64,000 bases of DNA from Porcincola sp945869225 (GCF_052118625.1 NZ_JBQKGW010000006.1:105811-169810), one strand, 5' to 3'. Shown: positions 43,780 through 53,513, counted from the first letter of the stretch. Notes: a model not told the origin generated them from the letters alone. Numbers and translations are program-made.

Positions 43780-45000
43780 ATGAGAAAAAAATGGGTGGCC
43801 GCGGGCTTTCTTCTGCTGAGTGTGGCAGTGCTTTCATCCTGCGGGAGGGTGAAAGAATACTTTGTAGGACCACAATATGATGATACAGAGACAGCTGAAG
43901 ATGTGCTGTTTACGGATACCTGGCAGACAGAGATCGGGACGGAGTCCGGAACAGAGACCGGAGACAACCCGGACGATGATCTGGTGGAGAGTCCGGAAAG
44001 TGAATCTGAGGTCAGTGAGATCATCCAGGAAAGCAGCGATCCCAGGATATCAGACCGCAGTGAATCAGGACAGCTGCAGGAGACAATAAAAGGTCATCAG
44101 TCCAATCCGGTGAAAAGTCTTCTGTCAGAAACAGAGGAGGATCAGCTTCCCGGAGAAGGCAGTCGGACAGATGATAGGACGGGTCCGTTCTCGTCAACGA
44201 TGGATGCCATTCAGAAACGGGAGACTTCCGGTGAAAAATGGGCGCTTGCATATGAGGATCTGAACGGCAAAGACACATATGGATACAGAGAAAACGAGAA
44301 GATGCAGTCCGCCAGTGTCATCAAGCTTTTCATCATGGGGGCGGTCTACCGATATATATGCTATCCTGAGAAAACCGATCCGGTCATCAATTTCGGGGAA
44401 AGCTACAGCGGACAGCTGAGGGATGTGATTGAGAAGATGATCACGGTCAGCGACAACGATGCTGCGAACCGGCTTGTTGAGGCACTGGGACAGGGAGATT
44501 TCGATGCAGGAAAGAAGCGGGTAAACCAGTTCTGCAGGGAGGAAGGATACACAAACACCTCGCTTGGCAGAAGGTTTATGGCTGCGGATCTTTCCGAGGG
44601 TGACAATTATACATCTGCTGCAGATGTTAGAAAGTTTTACCTGGATCTGTATGAAGGGAAGCTTGTGAACGAGGAAGCTTCCGCCAAGATGCTCGACATC
44701 CTGAAGAAACAGACGCTGACATCCAAGATTCCGGCCGGTCTTCCGGAGGGCTATTCTTCCGGAAACAAGACGGGAGAGATGCCGGACGGGTACGGGCTCG
44801 GGTGTATTGAGAATGACTCCGCGATTGTATTTGCTCCGGAGACGGAAGGTGAAAAGACGTCACCCGGCTATATCCTCGTTGTATTGTCCAATGATCTGAA
44901 TGGAGAAAATGAGCAGGCGCAGGCACAGATCAGGGATCTGTCTGAGAAGGTGGCCTCGTGGTATCAGTCCGGAGACAGAAATGAAACCTCCGTTCAGTAA
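43780..45000 (+). CDS. Lipoprotein with a class A beta-lactamase-like serine hydrolase domain
   Basis: A 406-residue predicted lipoprotein: signal peptide with lipobox LSSC, then an acidic, Ser/Glu/Thr-rich linker of about 110 residues, then a penicillin-recognising hydrolase fold from about residue 150. Active-site motifs are SVIK (SxxK), SDN and KTG (GNKTGEMPDGYG). It may be a D,D-peptidase or related esterase acting on the cell surface; beta-lactam hydrolysis is possible but not shown. It starts 15 bases after gyrA and precedes murT-gatD, so it opens a cell-wall gene block. Confidence 0.85.
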   Translation: MRKKWVAAGFLLLSVAVLSSCGRVKEYFVGPQYDDTETAEDVLFTDTWQTEIGTESGTETGDNPDDDLVESPESESEVSEIIQESSDPRISDRSESGQLQETIKGHQSNPVKSLLSETEEDQLPGEGSRTDDRTGPFSSTMDAIQKRETSGEKWALAYEDLNGKDTYGYRENEKMQSASVIKLFIMGAVYRYICYPEKTDPVINFGESYSGQLRDVIEKMITVSDNDAANRLVEALGQGDFDAGKKRVNQFCREEGYTNTSLGRRFMAADLSEGDNYTSAADVRKFYLDLYEGKLVNEEASAKMLDILKKQTLTSKIPAGLPEGYSSGNKTGEMPDGYGLGCIENDSAIVFAPETEGEKTSPGYILVVLSNDLNGENEQAQAQIRDLSEKVASWYQSGDRNETSVQ

Positions 45001-45030
45001 TGAACCAGGCGCCGGCGCCGGAGGAGTGCT

Positions 45031-46413
45031 ATGGGATTTCGCACATCGCTCGCGATCGCATCCGCAAAGCTTCTGAGCTTTGCCTGCAGGGTCGCTGGAA
45101 AACAGGGGGTCACGATGGCCGGAAAGCTGGCCATGAAGATTGACCCGGGTATATTGAAGAAGCTGTCCGCCCAGGTGAGGGGTGAGATCATTGTCACCTG
45201 CGGGACGAATGGCAAGACGACCACAAACAATCTGATCTGCTCTGCATATGAGGCGGAGGGAAGAAAGGTTGTCTGCAATCACACCGGATCCAACATGCTG
45301 ATGGGCGTGGCGGCTGCGTTTGTGCTGGCATCGAGGGTATCGGGAAGGCTGGATGCAGACAATGCGGTCATTGAAGTCGACGAAGCCTCCGCAAAGCGGG
45401 TCTTTCCTCATATGAAGCCGGATTATATGGTTCTGACGAATCTGTTCCGTGACCAGCTGGACCGCTACGGAGAGATCGATATCACGATGAACCTTCTGAA
45501 GGAAGCCATGGATATGGCACCGGATATGACCATCATCGTCAATGCCGACGACTCGCTGAGCAGCTATCTGGCGCTTGAAAGCGGTCACAAGGTTGTGACA
45601 TACGGCATATCCGAGCAGGTCTTTCACAGAGAAGATGACCATGAGATCCGGGAAGGCCAGTTCTGCAAGAAATGCGGGCATCGTCTGGTCTATGACTTCT
45701 ATCATTTTAGTCAGCTGGGCGTCTACCATTGCCCGCACTGTGGATTCAGGCGGCCGGATGTGGACTTCGACGCCTGCCACATCGGCCTGAAGGGCGGTCT
45801 TTCCTTTGACGTCGTACAGCGCGCTGTGACGGGGGAAGGGAAGCTGCCGCTGCGGCATATTGAGGCTTCCTACAGAGGCTTTTACAATATCTACAATATT
45901 CTGGCCTGCTATGCGGCGGTCAGAACCTGCGGTTTGAAGACGGATCACTTCGATGAGATGCTGAAGAAGTACAGACCGGAGTTCGGGCGGAATGAACTGT
46001 TTCGGATCGGAGGGTCGACGGTTCTGCTGAACCTTGCGAAGAATCCCGCCGGTTTCAACCAGAATATATCTTCCGTCATGGAGGATGAAAGTCCGAAGGA
46101 TCTGATCATTGTCATCAACGACAACGCACAGGACGGAACAGATATCTCCTGGTTGTGGGATGTCGATTTCGACCGGTTTGCGGATCAGAGCATACGTTCC
46201 ATCACAGTCTCCGGGCTGAGATGTCAGGATATGCGGCTCCGTCTGAAGTATGTCGGAATCCATGCCGATCTTGAGGCGGACGTTCGGACCGCCATAGAAA
46301 AGCGGCTGAAGGACGGCTGCGGAAATCTGTATGTACTGGTCAACTACACGGCGCTCTACAGTACGCATAAAATTCTCGGGGAGATGGAAGGCCGAAGGGA
46401 GGGTGCAAGATGA
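45031..46413 (+). CDS. murT: Lipid II isoglutaminyl synthase, Mur ligase subunit MurT
   Basis: A 460-residue Mur-ligase-like protein that with GatD amidates the alpha-carboxyl of D-Glu in lipid II. The ATP site is GTNGKTTTNN near residue 55. The zinc ribbon that marks MurT is seen as CKKCGHR and CPHCGF, about 25 residues apart. The C-terminal DUF1727 domain has VLLNLAKNPAGFNQNI and NDNAQDGTDISWLWDVDF. GGAGGAG precedes the ATG. Its stop overlaps the gatD start (ATGA), fitting a 1:1 complex. Confidence 0.96.
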   Translation: MGFRTSLAIASAKLLSFACRVAGKQGVTMAGKLAMKIDPGILKKLSAQVRGEIIVTCGTNGKTTTNNLICSAYEAEGRKVVCNHTGSNMLMGVAAAFVLASRVSGRLDADNAVIEVDEASAKRVFPHMKPDYMVLTNLFRDQLDRYGEIDITMNLLKEAMDMAPDMTIIVNADDSLSSYLALESGHKVVTYGISEQVFHREDDHEIREGQFCKKCGHRLVYDFYHFSQLGVYHCPHCGFRRPDVDFDACHIGLKGGLSFDVVQRAVTGEGKLPLRHIEASYRGFYNIYNILACYAAVRTCGLKTDHFDEMLKKYRPEFGRNELFRIGGSTVLLNLAKNPAGFNQNISSVMEDESPKDLIIVINDNAQDGTDISWLWDVDFDRFADQSIRSITVSGLRCQDMRLRLKYVGIHADLEADVRTAIEKRLKDGCGNLYVLVNYTALYSTHKILGEMEGRREGAR

Positions 46414-47141
46414 AGCTTACAATCGGCCACCTGTATCCGGATCTTCTGAACCTGTACGGGGACAGGGGGAATATTCAGTGCCTGAAGATGCGTCTTTTGT
46501 GGCGCGGGTTCGATGTGGAAGTCCGGCGGTTCTGCATCGATGACAGGGTGGATTTTTCGGATCTTGACATCGTTCTGCTCGGAGGCGGATCCGACCGGGA
46601 ACAGATGATTGTCTGCAGGAAGCTCCAGCAGATTCAGAAAGATTTCAGGGATTACGTCGAGGACGGCGGAACAACGATTGCAGTCTGCGGCGGCTATCAG
46701 CTGCTCGGCCATTATTACAACACACCACAGGGGAAGATGGAAGGTCTGCACCTGGCAGATCTGTATACGGAGCAGGGGTCCCCGAGGCTGATATCCAATA
46801 TTGTTCTGAAGAATGACCGTTATCCGTATCCGGTTGTCGGGTTTGAAAACCATGGCGGCAGAACACATCTGGGGGAGGGTGTGAAGCCGTTTGGAAGGGT
46901 CGTCTTCGGCTATGGAAACAATGGCAGGGACCATGAGGAGGGTGTTATATACCGGAATGTGATCGGAACCTACCTTCATGGGCCTCTATTGCCGAAGAAT
47001 CCGCACGTCTGCGATGACCTGCTGCTGCGGGCGCTGAGAAGACGAGGATATGAGGGGACGCTTCAGCCTCTCGACGATCATGAGGAGAGAGAGGCAAACG
47101 CGTATATCGTTAAGCGGTTTGCGGGCTCATCTGATTCATAA
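46410..47141 (+). CDS. gatD: Lipid II isoglutaminyl synthase, glutamine amidotransferase subunit GatD
   Basis: A 243-residue CobB/CobQ-type glutamine amidotransferase that supplies ammonia to MurT. The nucleophile is C93 in AVCGGYQLLG, and the catalytic His lies in GTYLHGPLLPKNP. The N-terminus (IGHLYPDLLNLYGDRGN) is typical. Amidated peptidoglycan is needed for normal cross-linking in many Gram-positives. Translation is coupled to murT. The DD-carboxypeptidase gene follows 10 bases downstream. Confidence 0.96.
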   Translation: MKLTIGHLYPDLLNLYGDRGNIQCLKMRLLWRGFDVEVRRFCIDDRVDFSDLDIVLLGGGSDREQMIVCRKLQQIQKDFRDYVEDGGTTIAVCGGYQLLGHYYNTPQGKMEGLHLADLYTEQGSPRLISNIVLKNDRYPYPVVGFENHGGRTHLGEGVKPFGRVVFGYGNNGRDHEEGVIYRNVIGTYLHGPLLPKNPHVCDDLLLRALRRRGYEGTLQPLDDHEEREANAYIVKRFAGSSDS

Positions 47142-47151
47142 GGGGATATAC

Positions 47152-48927
47152 ATGAAAGCAAAGTGGATCAAGCAGATTACAGTCTTTGTTCTTTCCGCCA
47201 TACTGGCCGCGGGGTCCGGAACAGCCGGACTGACCTATGCAGAAGATGCCACTGTTGTGACCGATGACAATGCAGGATCGGATGTCACAGACGATCAGGC
47301 GGCTTCGGATGGTGTCTCAGACGGATCTTCGGATCCTGTCGTCAGCGACGACAGCGGAGACAGTCAGGACAGTTCGGAGGAGGAGTTTATTCCGGACGAA
47401 TACTATGAGCCGGTCCAGACCAATGATATCTCGGGCTGGCCGCAGGGTGAGGCCATCCAGGCTTCAGCCGGTATCGTCATGGATCTGGACACGGGTGCGA
47501 TCGTGTATGCAAAAAACATACAGAGAAAGCTCTACCCTGCTTCAATTACAAAGATTCTGACGGCGCTCCTGACGCTCGAGCATGCGAACCTGGATGATAT
47601 GATCACCTGTACGTCGGCTGTCTATGACCTGGATGACAATGCGTCCAACATCGCGCTGCAGGAGGGAGAACAGATATCCGTCCGGGATGCACTGTATGCG
47701 CTGATGCTGGAGTCTGCAAACGATGCGGCGAACGCGCTTGCCGTTCATGTCTCAGGTTCAGTCAGTGCATTTGCAGATCTGATGAATCAGAAGGCGCAGG
47801 AACTTGGCTGCACGGTGAGCCATTTTGTAAATCCCAGCGGTCTGCCGAACGACGATCATTACACCTGTGCGCGTGATTTCGCGCTGATCGCAGCTGCAGC
47901 CTATGACAATGAAAACTTTCGGAAACTGATCGCCACGAAGGAGTATGAGATCAAGCCGACCAACATGACGGCGGACGCCAGGGTCTTTGCCAATCATCAC
48001 AAGATGATCCAGACGGACAGCGATTATTATGATGATGTGTGTACAGGCGGAAAGACTGGATTTACGGAGAGCGCCTGGAATACCCTTGTTACCTTCGGCG
48101 AGAAGGATGGAAAGCGGTTTGTCTGTGTTCTTCTTCATGGCAACGGAGCACCGCAGAATTACCGGGAGACAACCGATCTTCTGAAATATGGGTTTGACCA
48201 GTTCACGCACATTCAGGCGGATACTCAGAAGGCGGAAACAACTCTGGCGGACGCAATGGGTGTTCATTACCTTGGAGCCGGCGCGGATCTGGAATCACCG
48301 GAGCTGGCCCAGAAGATTGCCGACGTCAAGGGCTCCGGGATGGTGACGGTTCCGGCAGGGACAGACAAAACGGCAGTGGAGACATCGCAGTTCAAAGGAG
48401 CCGACGGCACCAATACACTCGCTGGTGAGTATGGGACAATCTGCGGACAGCCAGCCGATATTCAGCCCACGGAAGGAGCCGTTTACTATACGCTGGGCGG
48501 ATGGCCCGTCGGGAGCCGCTGTGTTTCGGTGAGCCCGGTGAACCTGAAGCTGACAAGTTCCTGGCAGGCCAGTGCCAGTGTCACGCTGAAGGCGGACGAA
48601 GGGGAGACGGGAGACAAGCAGGAGGCTGCCCAGCTGACCAATGAAAAGGTATGGCAGAATGTCAGCAGCTACGTCCAGAATCTGGATCAGAGACGTCTGA
48701 GTTTCTGGGAAGCGCACAGAACAGCAATCATTCTCTCGGTCGGGACGATCCTGCTGGTTGTACTGCTGCTGATCCTGATTTTTCTGGTTCGTTCCACACG
48801 GAACTTCCGTCTGAGAAAGAAGATGCACCAGGCACAGGAGGAAGCCCGGAGGAAAGAACAGGAGATCGAGGAGAAGACGACGGCTGAGATTGAGGAGGAG
48901 CTGCGCCAGGCAATGAAGAAGCAGTAA
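47152..48927 (+). CDS. D-alanyl-D-alanine carboxypeptidase (DacA/DacF type)
   Basis: A 591-residue penicillin-binding protein. A signal peptide (KQITVFVLSAILAAGSG) is followed by a Ser/Asp-rich linker to about residue 95. The peptidase S11 domain has SITK (SxxK), SAN and KTG (GGKTGFTESAWN), with the NPSGLPNDDHYT motif. A C-terminal region leads to one membrane span (AIILSVGTILLVVLLLILIF) and a charged coiled-coil tail of about 45 residues, probably cytoplasmic. It would trim stem peptides and remain anchored at the C-terminus. The start at 47152 follows AAGGGG and lies just past gatD. Confidence 0.92.
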   Translation: MKAKWIKQITVFVLSAILAAGSGTAGLTYAEDATVVTDDNAGSDVTDDQAASDGVSDGSSDPVVSDDSGDSQDSSEEEFIPDEYYEPVQTNDISGWPQGEAIQASAGIVMDLDTGAIVYAKNIQRKLYPASITKILTALLTLEHANLDDMITCTSAVYDLDDNASNIALQEGEQISVRDALYALMLESANDAANALAVHVSGSVSAFADLMNQKAQELGCTVSHFVNPSGLPNDDHYTCARDFALIAAAAYDNENFRKLIATKEYEIKPTNMTADARVFANHHKMIQTDSDYYDDVCTGGKTGFTESAWNTLVTFGEKDGKRFVCVLLHGNGAPQNYRETTDLLKYGFDQFTHIQADTQKAETTLADAMGVHYLGAGADLESPELAQKIADVKGSGMVTVPAGTDKTAVETSQFKGADGTNTLAGEYGTICGQPADIQPTEGAVYYTLGGWPVGSRCVSVSPVNLKLTSSWQASASVTLKADEGETGDKQEAAQLTNEKVWQNVSSYVQNLDQRRLSFWEAHRTAIILSVGTILLVVLLLILIFLVRSTRNFRLRKKMHQAQEEARRKEQEIEEKTTAEIEEELRQAMKKQ

Positions 48928-48962
48928 ACAAAAAGCAGGCTATGTTCTGAAAGGATTCGAAA

Positions 48963-49700
48963 ATGAAATGGGTAGCGCCCATCAAGGATGAGGTGTCAAT
49001 TCAGCGCATCTGCAGTGAACTGGAAAAAATCGATCAAAAGTATCTGGTTCTGTTTCTCGTAGGGATCGGGACAGGCCTTCAGCTTCAGGAAATCCTGAAT
49101 CTGAGGGTTCGGGATGTCAGAGGAAAAGACTTCATCACATCATCGATCGGGACACGAGACGTGAAGCGCGCATTTTATATCCCTGCTGATCTGAGAACGG
49201 TGATCGATGATTTCACCAAAGGAAAAGACGAGGAAGGGTACCTGATCTGCGGGTATGGAAAGCGCACATCGCAGCCGCTCTCCAGAGAGCAGGCCTACCG
49301 GGTTTTGAAACAGGCTGGAGACAAGGCAGGCCAGCCGGAGCTCTGCGCGGCGACGATGCGGAAAACATTCGCCTGGCGGTATTACAGAAGGACAGGAGAC
49401 ATCTACTATATTCAGGATCTGATGAATCACAGTTCTCCTTCTGTGACATATCGCTTCATTGGCATCCAGCCGAACCATGAGATCGGCATCCAGCGGAAAT
49501 CACCGCAGGAAAATGCGCGTGCCCGCAGCCGTCTGTATGAAGGCGGATCCGGAATGCACCATATTGAGCGGATCCGGAATGAACTGTATAAAATCGAGGA
49601 GGAAATGCAGAGCCCGAAGAATCCGGATGTCTGGTTCGGAAAGGTCGAAAGCCTCCTCTCATCCATCGACACACTTCTGGACGAATTCAGGGAAGTGTGA
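48963..49700 (+). CDS. Tyrosine-recombinase-like protein with altered catalytic residues
   Basis: A 245-residue protein that matches the catalytic domain of phage-type integrases but lacks the N-terminal SAM-like core-binding domain. Expected residues: Arg I is Q40 (GTGLQLQEIL in place of TGLRxSEL); the Lys is K68; the HxxR pair is A130/R133 (AATMRKTFA); the last His is H156 (LMNHSS); the Tyr is Y163 (VTYRFIG). With Arg I and the His lost it is probably not an active recombinase. About 80 residues follow the Tyr, including a coiled segment. AAGGA precedes the ATG. Its 3' end overlaps the convergent exonuclease gene by 14 bases. Confidence 0.8.
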   Translation: MKWVAPIKDEVSIQRICSELEKIDQKYLVLFLVGIGTGLQLQEILNLRVRDVRGKDFITSSIGTRDVKRAFYIPADLRTVIDDFTKGKDEEGYLICGYGKRTSQPLSREQAYRVLKQAGDKAGQPELCAATMRKTFAWRYYRRTGDIYYIQDLMNHSSPSVTYRFIGIQPNHEIGIQRKSPQENARARSRLYEGGSGMHHIERIRNELYKIEEEMQSPKNPDVWFGKVESLLSSIDTLLDEFREV

Positions 49701-50673
49701 AAGCGCTGTGCGCCGCACGTCTTGTCCGCCGTTTCTGCTGGACCGATTCCTTCCTGCGGCGTACTTTTTCATATTCTTCATCCGTAATCGGGCGGATGGT
49801 TTTGATGACAAACCATTCGCCGTCCGTGTTCTGACGAATTCTGATCTTTCCCTTCACAAGCCCGTGCTCCGGACAGATGGCGACGGACAGGTAATTTTTC
49901 CCATTCTCAGAGAACCAGCGGATCTTTCTTCGGAGCTTCCTTGCGCAGACCGGGCAGCAGGTGGAGATCACGACAGGATCCTTCATCACATCATCCCGGT
50001 TTTTGAATGATCTTGAGATAAACTTGCGATAGGTGCCGTAATTGACATAGATTTCATCCCTGCGGCACCTTGGCGTGATGTAGGTATCGATGGAGGTGTA
50101 TTCCTCCACCGTCTGCCGGGGGAGCTTCCGGAGAACCTCAGCTGTATAGACAGCGTCGGAGAAGGCATCATGGAAGGCCTCATCCTGCGGAAGGTTCAGA
50201 TACTGGACAGCCCATTTCAGAGATCGCCGCTCCTTGTGGTCCTCATACACATAGGAAAAAATCTTCTGAACATCACGGAAGAAAAGGGGAAACGGGAACG
50301 GCCAGCTTTCAGGAAGATTTTTCTGCTGAATGTGCCAGGAGACATTCCGCTCGAGCTCTGTCAGATCCCCGGGGCCCCATGTACAGAACACGGGATCCTC
50401 CCCGCACCAGGCAAGAAAATCGGTAAAGACCTCCGGAAATGAGCGCTTTCCGATAAAATCCGCCTCTGTCATATGAATGACGCTGCGTGTGCAGTGATGA
50501 AGGGTCTTGTACAGGACAGGGCGGATGATCTCATGAAATTCATCCTGTCTGCAGAAGCTTTCGTCCATCCGGACAGCACCGATTTCGATGATCTCAAACG
50601 GAAGCCTCGGGTCTTCCCTGCGCTTTCCCGCAGGACACTGATTCCATTCAAGATCAAGGACAATATAGTTCAT
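49687..50673 (-). CDS. DEDDh-family 3'-5' exonuclease with a C-terminal zinc-ribbon-like part
   Basis: A 328-residue protein. Residues 1-190 form a DnaQ/KapD-like exonuclease: VLDLEW (DxE), a middle Asp in CTWGPGDLTELER, and HDAFSDAVYTAEVL (HDAxxD). From about residue 250 there are paired Cys residues (TCCPVCARKL and ICPEHG), which look like a metal-binding ribbon, and then a basic tail. It probably degrades RNA or DNA ends; KapD in Bacillus affects sporulation, but the link is weak. The start at 50673 follows GGGAG; the open frame extends upstream without homology. Confidence 0.85.
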   Translation of the reverse strand: MNYIVLDLEWNQCPAGKRREDPRLPFEIIEIGAVRMDESFCRQDEFHEIIRPVLYKTLHHCTRSVIHMTEADFIGKRSFPEVFTDFLAWCGEDPVFCTWGPGDLTELERNVSWHIQQKNLPESWPFPFPLFFRDVQKIFSYVYEDHKERRSLKWAVQYLNLPQDEAFHDAFSDAVYTAEVLRKLPRQTVEEYTSIDTYITPRCRRDEIYVNYGTYRKFISRSFKNRDDVMKDPVVISTCCPVCARKLRRKIRWFSENGKNYLSVAICPEHGLVKGKIRIRQNTDGEWFVIKTIRPITDEEYEKVRRRKESVQQKRRTRRAAHSAFTLP

Positions 50674-51041
50674 TGTAAAAACTCCCTGGTAATCGTTTTT
50701 TCGTACGCCGGCCATTCTGCGGAAAACGCCTGTTCAGAAGCCCGGACTGTTACAGTATACGGTACTGTGGAGTTGATGGCAATGTATATGAAAATGCGGC
50801 GATTCGTCATTTTGTTTATGAAATAAGGTACTATTTCGTCAATTCATACATGAATAAAAAGAACGCCTGTTTTCTTTGGATGGAAACACAACAGCATCGC
50901 TGAAAAATTGTGTTACTCGTCAATAGCTAAAATATTTGAGGCGCGATATACTGGGGTCATCGCTTGGGGAGTATTCTGAGCGGGGGATTACAAGGTGAAT
51001 CATTGATCAGTGTTTTTCTCATAGAAAGTGGGAGGTTATCT
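50674..51041. other. Intergenic region upstream of the sugar ABC ATPase gene
   Basis: 368 bases without a convincing gene. It is AT-rich and holds the short inverted repeat GAAATA...TATTTC (50820-50837), a TATACT that could be a -10 element (50947-50952), and GGGAGG before the ATPase ATG. Divergent promoters for the exonuclease and the ATPase must lie here, but I cannot define -35 boxes with confidence. Confidence 0.5.
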
Positions 51042-52145
51042 ATGGCAAGCTTATCACTTGAGCATATCAACAAGGTTTATCCGAACGGGTTCCAGGCTGT
51101 GAAGGATTTTAATCTTGATATCGCCGACAAGGAGTTCATCATCTTCGTCGGGCCATCCGGATGCGGAAAGTCTACGACGCTTCGTATGATTGCAGGGCTT
51201 GAGGAAATCTCCTCCGGTACGCTGAAGATCGACGGCAAGGTCATGAATGATGTCGAGCCGAAGGATCGTGATATTGCAATGGTCTTCCAGAGCTATGCTC
51301 TGTATCCGCATATGACCGTTTATGACAACATGGCATTCTCTCTGAAGCTGAGAAAGGTACCGAAGGATGAGATCGACAGAAAGGTCAGAGATGCTGCAAA
51401 GATCCTTGACCTTGAGAAGCTGCTTGACAGAAAGCCGAAGGCTCTTTCCGGCGGACAGAGACAGCGTGTCGCAATGGGACGTGCAATTGTCCGTAACCCG
51501 AAGGTCTTCCTGATGGATGAGCCGCTCTCCAACCTGGATGCAAAGCTTCGTGTTCAGATGAGAACCGAGATCTCCAAGCTGCATCAGAGACTGGGCGCAA
51601 CCATCATCTATGTCACACATGACCAGACAGAGGCTATGACCCTTGGTACCAGAATCGTCGTCATGAAGGATGGCGTTGTGCAGCAGGTTGATACACCGCA
51701 GAACCTGTACAACAAGCCGTCGAACCTGTTCACGGCAGGATTCATCGGATCTCCGCAGATGAACTTCCTTGACGCAAAGGTTCTTCCGAACGGCGATCTT
51801 GACCTTGGCGCAGCAGGAAAGGTTCATCTTCCGGCTGAGAAGGCGAAGAAGGTTGTGGATGGCGGATATGTCGGAAAGACGGTTGTCCTTGGTATCCGTC
51901 CGGAGCACCTAGATGATGATCCGGAGCTTGTCGCAAAGTGCGACTCCACCATCAAGGCAAAGATCGAGGTCTATGAGCTGCTCGGCGCAGAAGTATTCCT
52001 GTACTTCACCGTCAATGGCGCAAACATGACCGCACGCGTCAATCCGAGAACGGAAGCAAGAACCGGAAGCGAAGTAACCTTCGGTATCGAGACTTCCAAG
52101 ATTCACGTATTTGACAAGGAGACCGAGCAGGTGATCACAAACTGA
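51042..52145 (+). CDS. Sugar ABC transporter ATPase, MsmK/UgpC/MalK type
   Basis: A 367-residue ABC ATPase for carbohydrate importers. The nucleotide domain has Walker A GPSGCGKST, signature LSGGQRQRVAMGRA and Walker B VFLMDEPLSNLD, followed by His-loop VTHDQTEAMTLG. The C-terminal OB-fold regulatory domain of MalK-type proteins starts near residue 240. The start at 51042 follows GGGAGG. No permease genes are adjacent, so it most likely energises several transporters in trans, among them the permease pair at the left end of this window (inference). A strong terminator follows. Confidence 0.94.
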   Translation: MASLSLEHINKVYPNGFQAVKDFNLDIADKEFIIFVGPSGCGKSTTLRMIAGLEEISSGTLKIDGKVMNDVEPKDRDIAMVFQSYALYPHMTVYDNMAFSLKLRKVPKDEIDRKVRDAAKILDLEKLLDRKPKALSGGQRQRVAMGRAIVRNPKVFLMDEPLSNLDAKLRVQMRTEISKLHQRLGATIIYVTHDQTEAMTLGTRIVVMKDGVVQQVDTPQNLYNKPSNLFTAGFIGSPQMNFLDAKVLPNGDLDLGAAGKVHLPAEKAKKVVDGGYVGKTVVLGIRPEHLDDDPELVAKCDSTIKAKIEVYELLGAEVFLYFTVNGANMTARVNPRTEARTGSEVTFGIETSKIHVFDKETEQVITN

Positions 52146-52182
52146 TCGGTTCTGCCTGACAAGTTGAATATCTGATAAGGCA

Positions 52183-52216
52183 GGGAGGCTTTCCATCCGG
52201 GAAGCCTCCCTTTTTT
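52183..52216 (+). terminator. Intrinsic terminator of the sugar ABC ATPase gene
   Basis: GGGAGGCTTTCC pairs with GGGAAGCCTCCC and is followed by TTTTTT, 38 bases after the stop codon. Confidence 0.92.
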
Positions 52217-52418
52217 GAACGGATGCATGCATGAACGATGAGCGCGAAGACATCCTGCGGATCAGGACTGCCGTGTGACGGGTATCATGATGCGGGGGAA
52301 TCCTGCAGTGCTTGCAACAGGACAAAAAACCGTGTAAACTCGAGGAAACGGTGGAAATATGGCCGGTCAGGCTGAATTCATACAGAAGAGCGTTATGGTT
52401 TAGAGCAGGGAGATATCT

Positions 52419-53513
52419 ATGATTTCAAATCAGATTATCAAGTCGTCGATCGAGAAGCTGAAGGAGATCACGAAGATTGATTTCTCGGTGCGCGGGACGG
52501 ATGGGTCTGTTGCGGCATCTACGCAGGGAAGCGAGGATGTCGATGCCGCGACGGTCAGACAGTTTGCCTCATCCCCGGCAGACAGTCAGGAAGTTCAGGG
52601 ACACCATTTCTTCAAGGTCATGGGAGAAGAGGATCAGACAGAATATATCCTGATCGCGAGAGGCGCAGGTGAGGATGTCCATATGATCGGGCGCATCTGT
52701 GTCAGTCAGCTCCAGGATCTGGTGATGGCTTACAGGGAACGCTTTGACAAGTCAAACTTTATCCAGAATCTTCTTCTGGACAACCTGCTTCTGGTCGATA
52801 TCTACAACCGCGCGAAGAAACTTCACATTGTCAGCGAGCGCAGCCGGGTTGTCTTTATCATCGAGACGAGGCACGAGAAGGATACCGAGTCGATGGAGGT
52901 TCTGCGGAACATGTTCTCCGATGAGGAAGGGCACTTCATCACGGAAGTCGACGAAAAGAGCATCATCCTGGTGCAGGAGCTTGAGGCAGGCGGCGATAAC
53001 TATGAGGACATCGAGCAGACAGCCAACTCCATCCGGGATACGCTGAATACCGAAGCCATGACGGATGTACGTGTGGCGGCGGGCACGATCATCCATGATA
53101 TTTCCCAGGTCTCCCGCTCATACAAGGAAGCCCGGATGGCGCTGAATGTAGGAAAAATCTTCTACAGTGCCGAGCGGGTTCACATGTACAACAAGCTTGG
53201 CATTGGTCGCCTGATCTATCAGTTGCCGGAGAGTCTCTGCCGGATGTTCATCAAAGAGGTATTTACCAAACAGCAGCCGGATACATTTGACGAGGAGACG
53301 CTGCAGACCATCAACATGTTCTTTGACAACAGCCTGAACGTTTCCGAGACGGCACGCCAGCTCTTTGTCCACCGCAATACCCTGGTCTACCGGCTGGAGA
53401 AGCTGGACAAGTCCACGGGTCTTGACATCCGGAAGTTCGATGATGCGCTGACCTTCAAGATTGCGCTCATGGTGGAGAGCTATCTGCATTATCTGGACAG
53501 CACAGCCTCATGA
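52419..53513 (+). CDS. CdaR/PucR-like transcriptional regulator
   Basis: A 364-residue regulator. The N-terminal 130 residues resemble a sugar-diacid-type sensor (IIKSSIEKLKEITKIDFSV). The middle (about 140-250) is a degenerate GGDEF-like domain as in CdaR/PucR proteins. The C-terminus is a PucR-type helix-turn-helix with NMFFDNSLNVSETARQLFVH and NTLVYRLEKLDK. It follows the sugar ABC ATPase gene across a terminator, a placement that suggests control of sugar transport (inference). No membrane segment is present. The ligand is unknown. Confidence 0.85.
   Translation: MISNQIIKSSIEKLKEITKIDFSVRGTDGSVAASTQGSEDVDAATVRQFASSPADSQEVQGHHFFKVMGEEDQTEYILIARGAGEDVHMIGRICVSQLQDLVMAYRERFDKSNFIQNLLLDNLLLVDIYNRAKKLHIVSERSRVVFIIETRHEKDTESMEVLRNMFSDEEGHFITEVDEKSIILVQELEAGGDNYEDIEQTANSIRDTLNTEAMTDVRVAAGTIIHDISQVSRSYKEARMALNVGKIFYSAERVHMYNKLGIGRLIYQLPESLCRMFIKEVFTKQQPDTFDEETLQTINMFFDNSLNVSETARQLFVHRNTLVYRLEKLDKSTGLDIRKFDDALTFKIALMVESYLHYLDSTAS

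Noticed and set aside
48963..49700. Integrase of a mobile element
   Set aside because: No attachment-site duplication, tRNA gene or other mobile genes are near, and key catalytic residues are missing.
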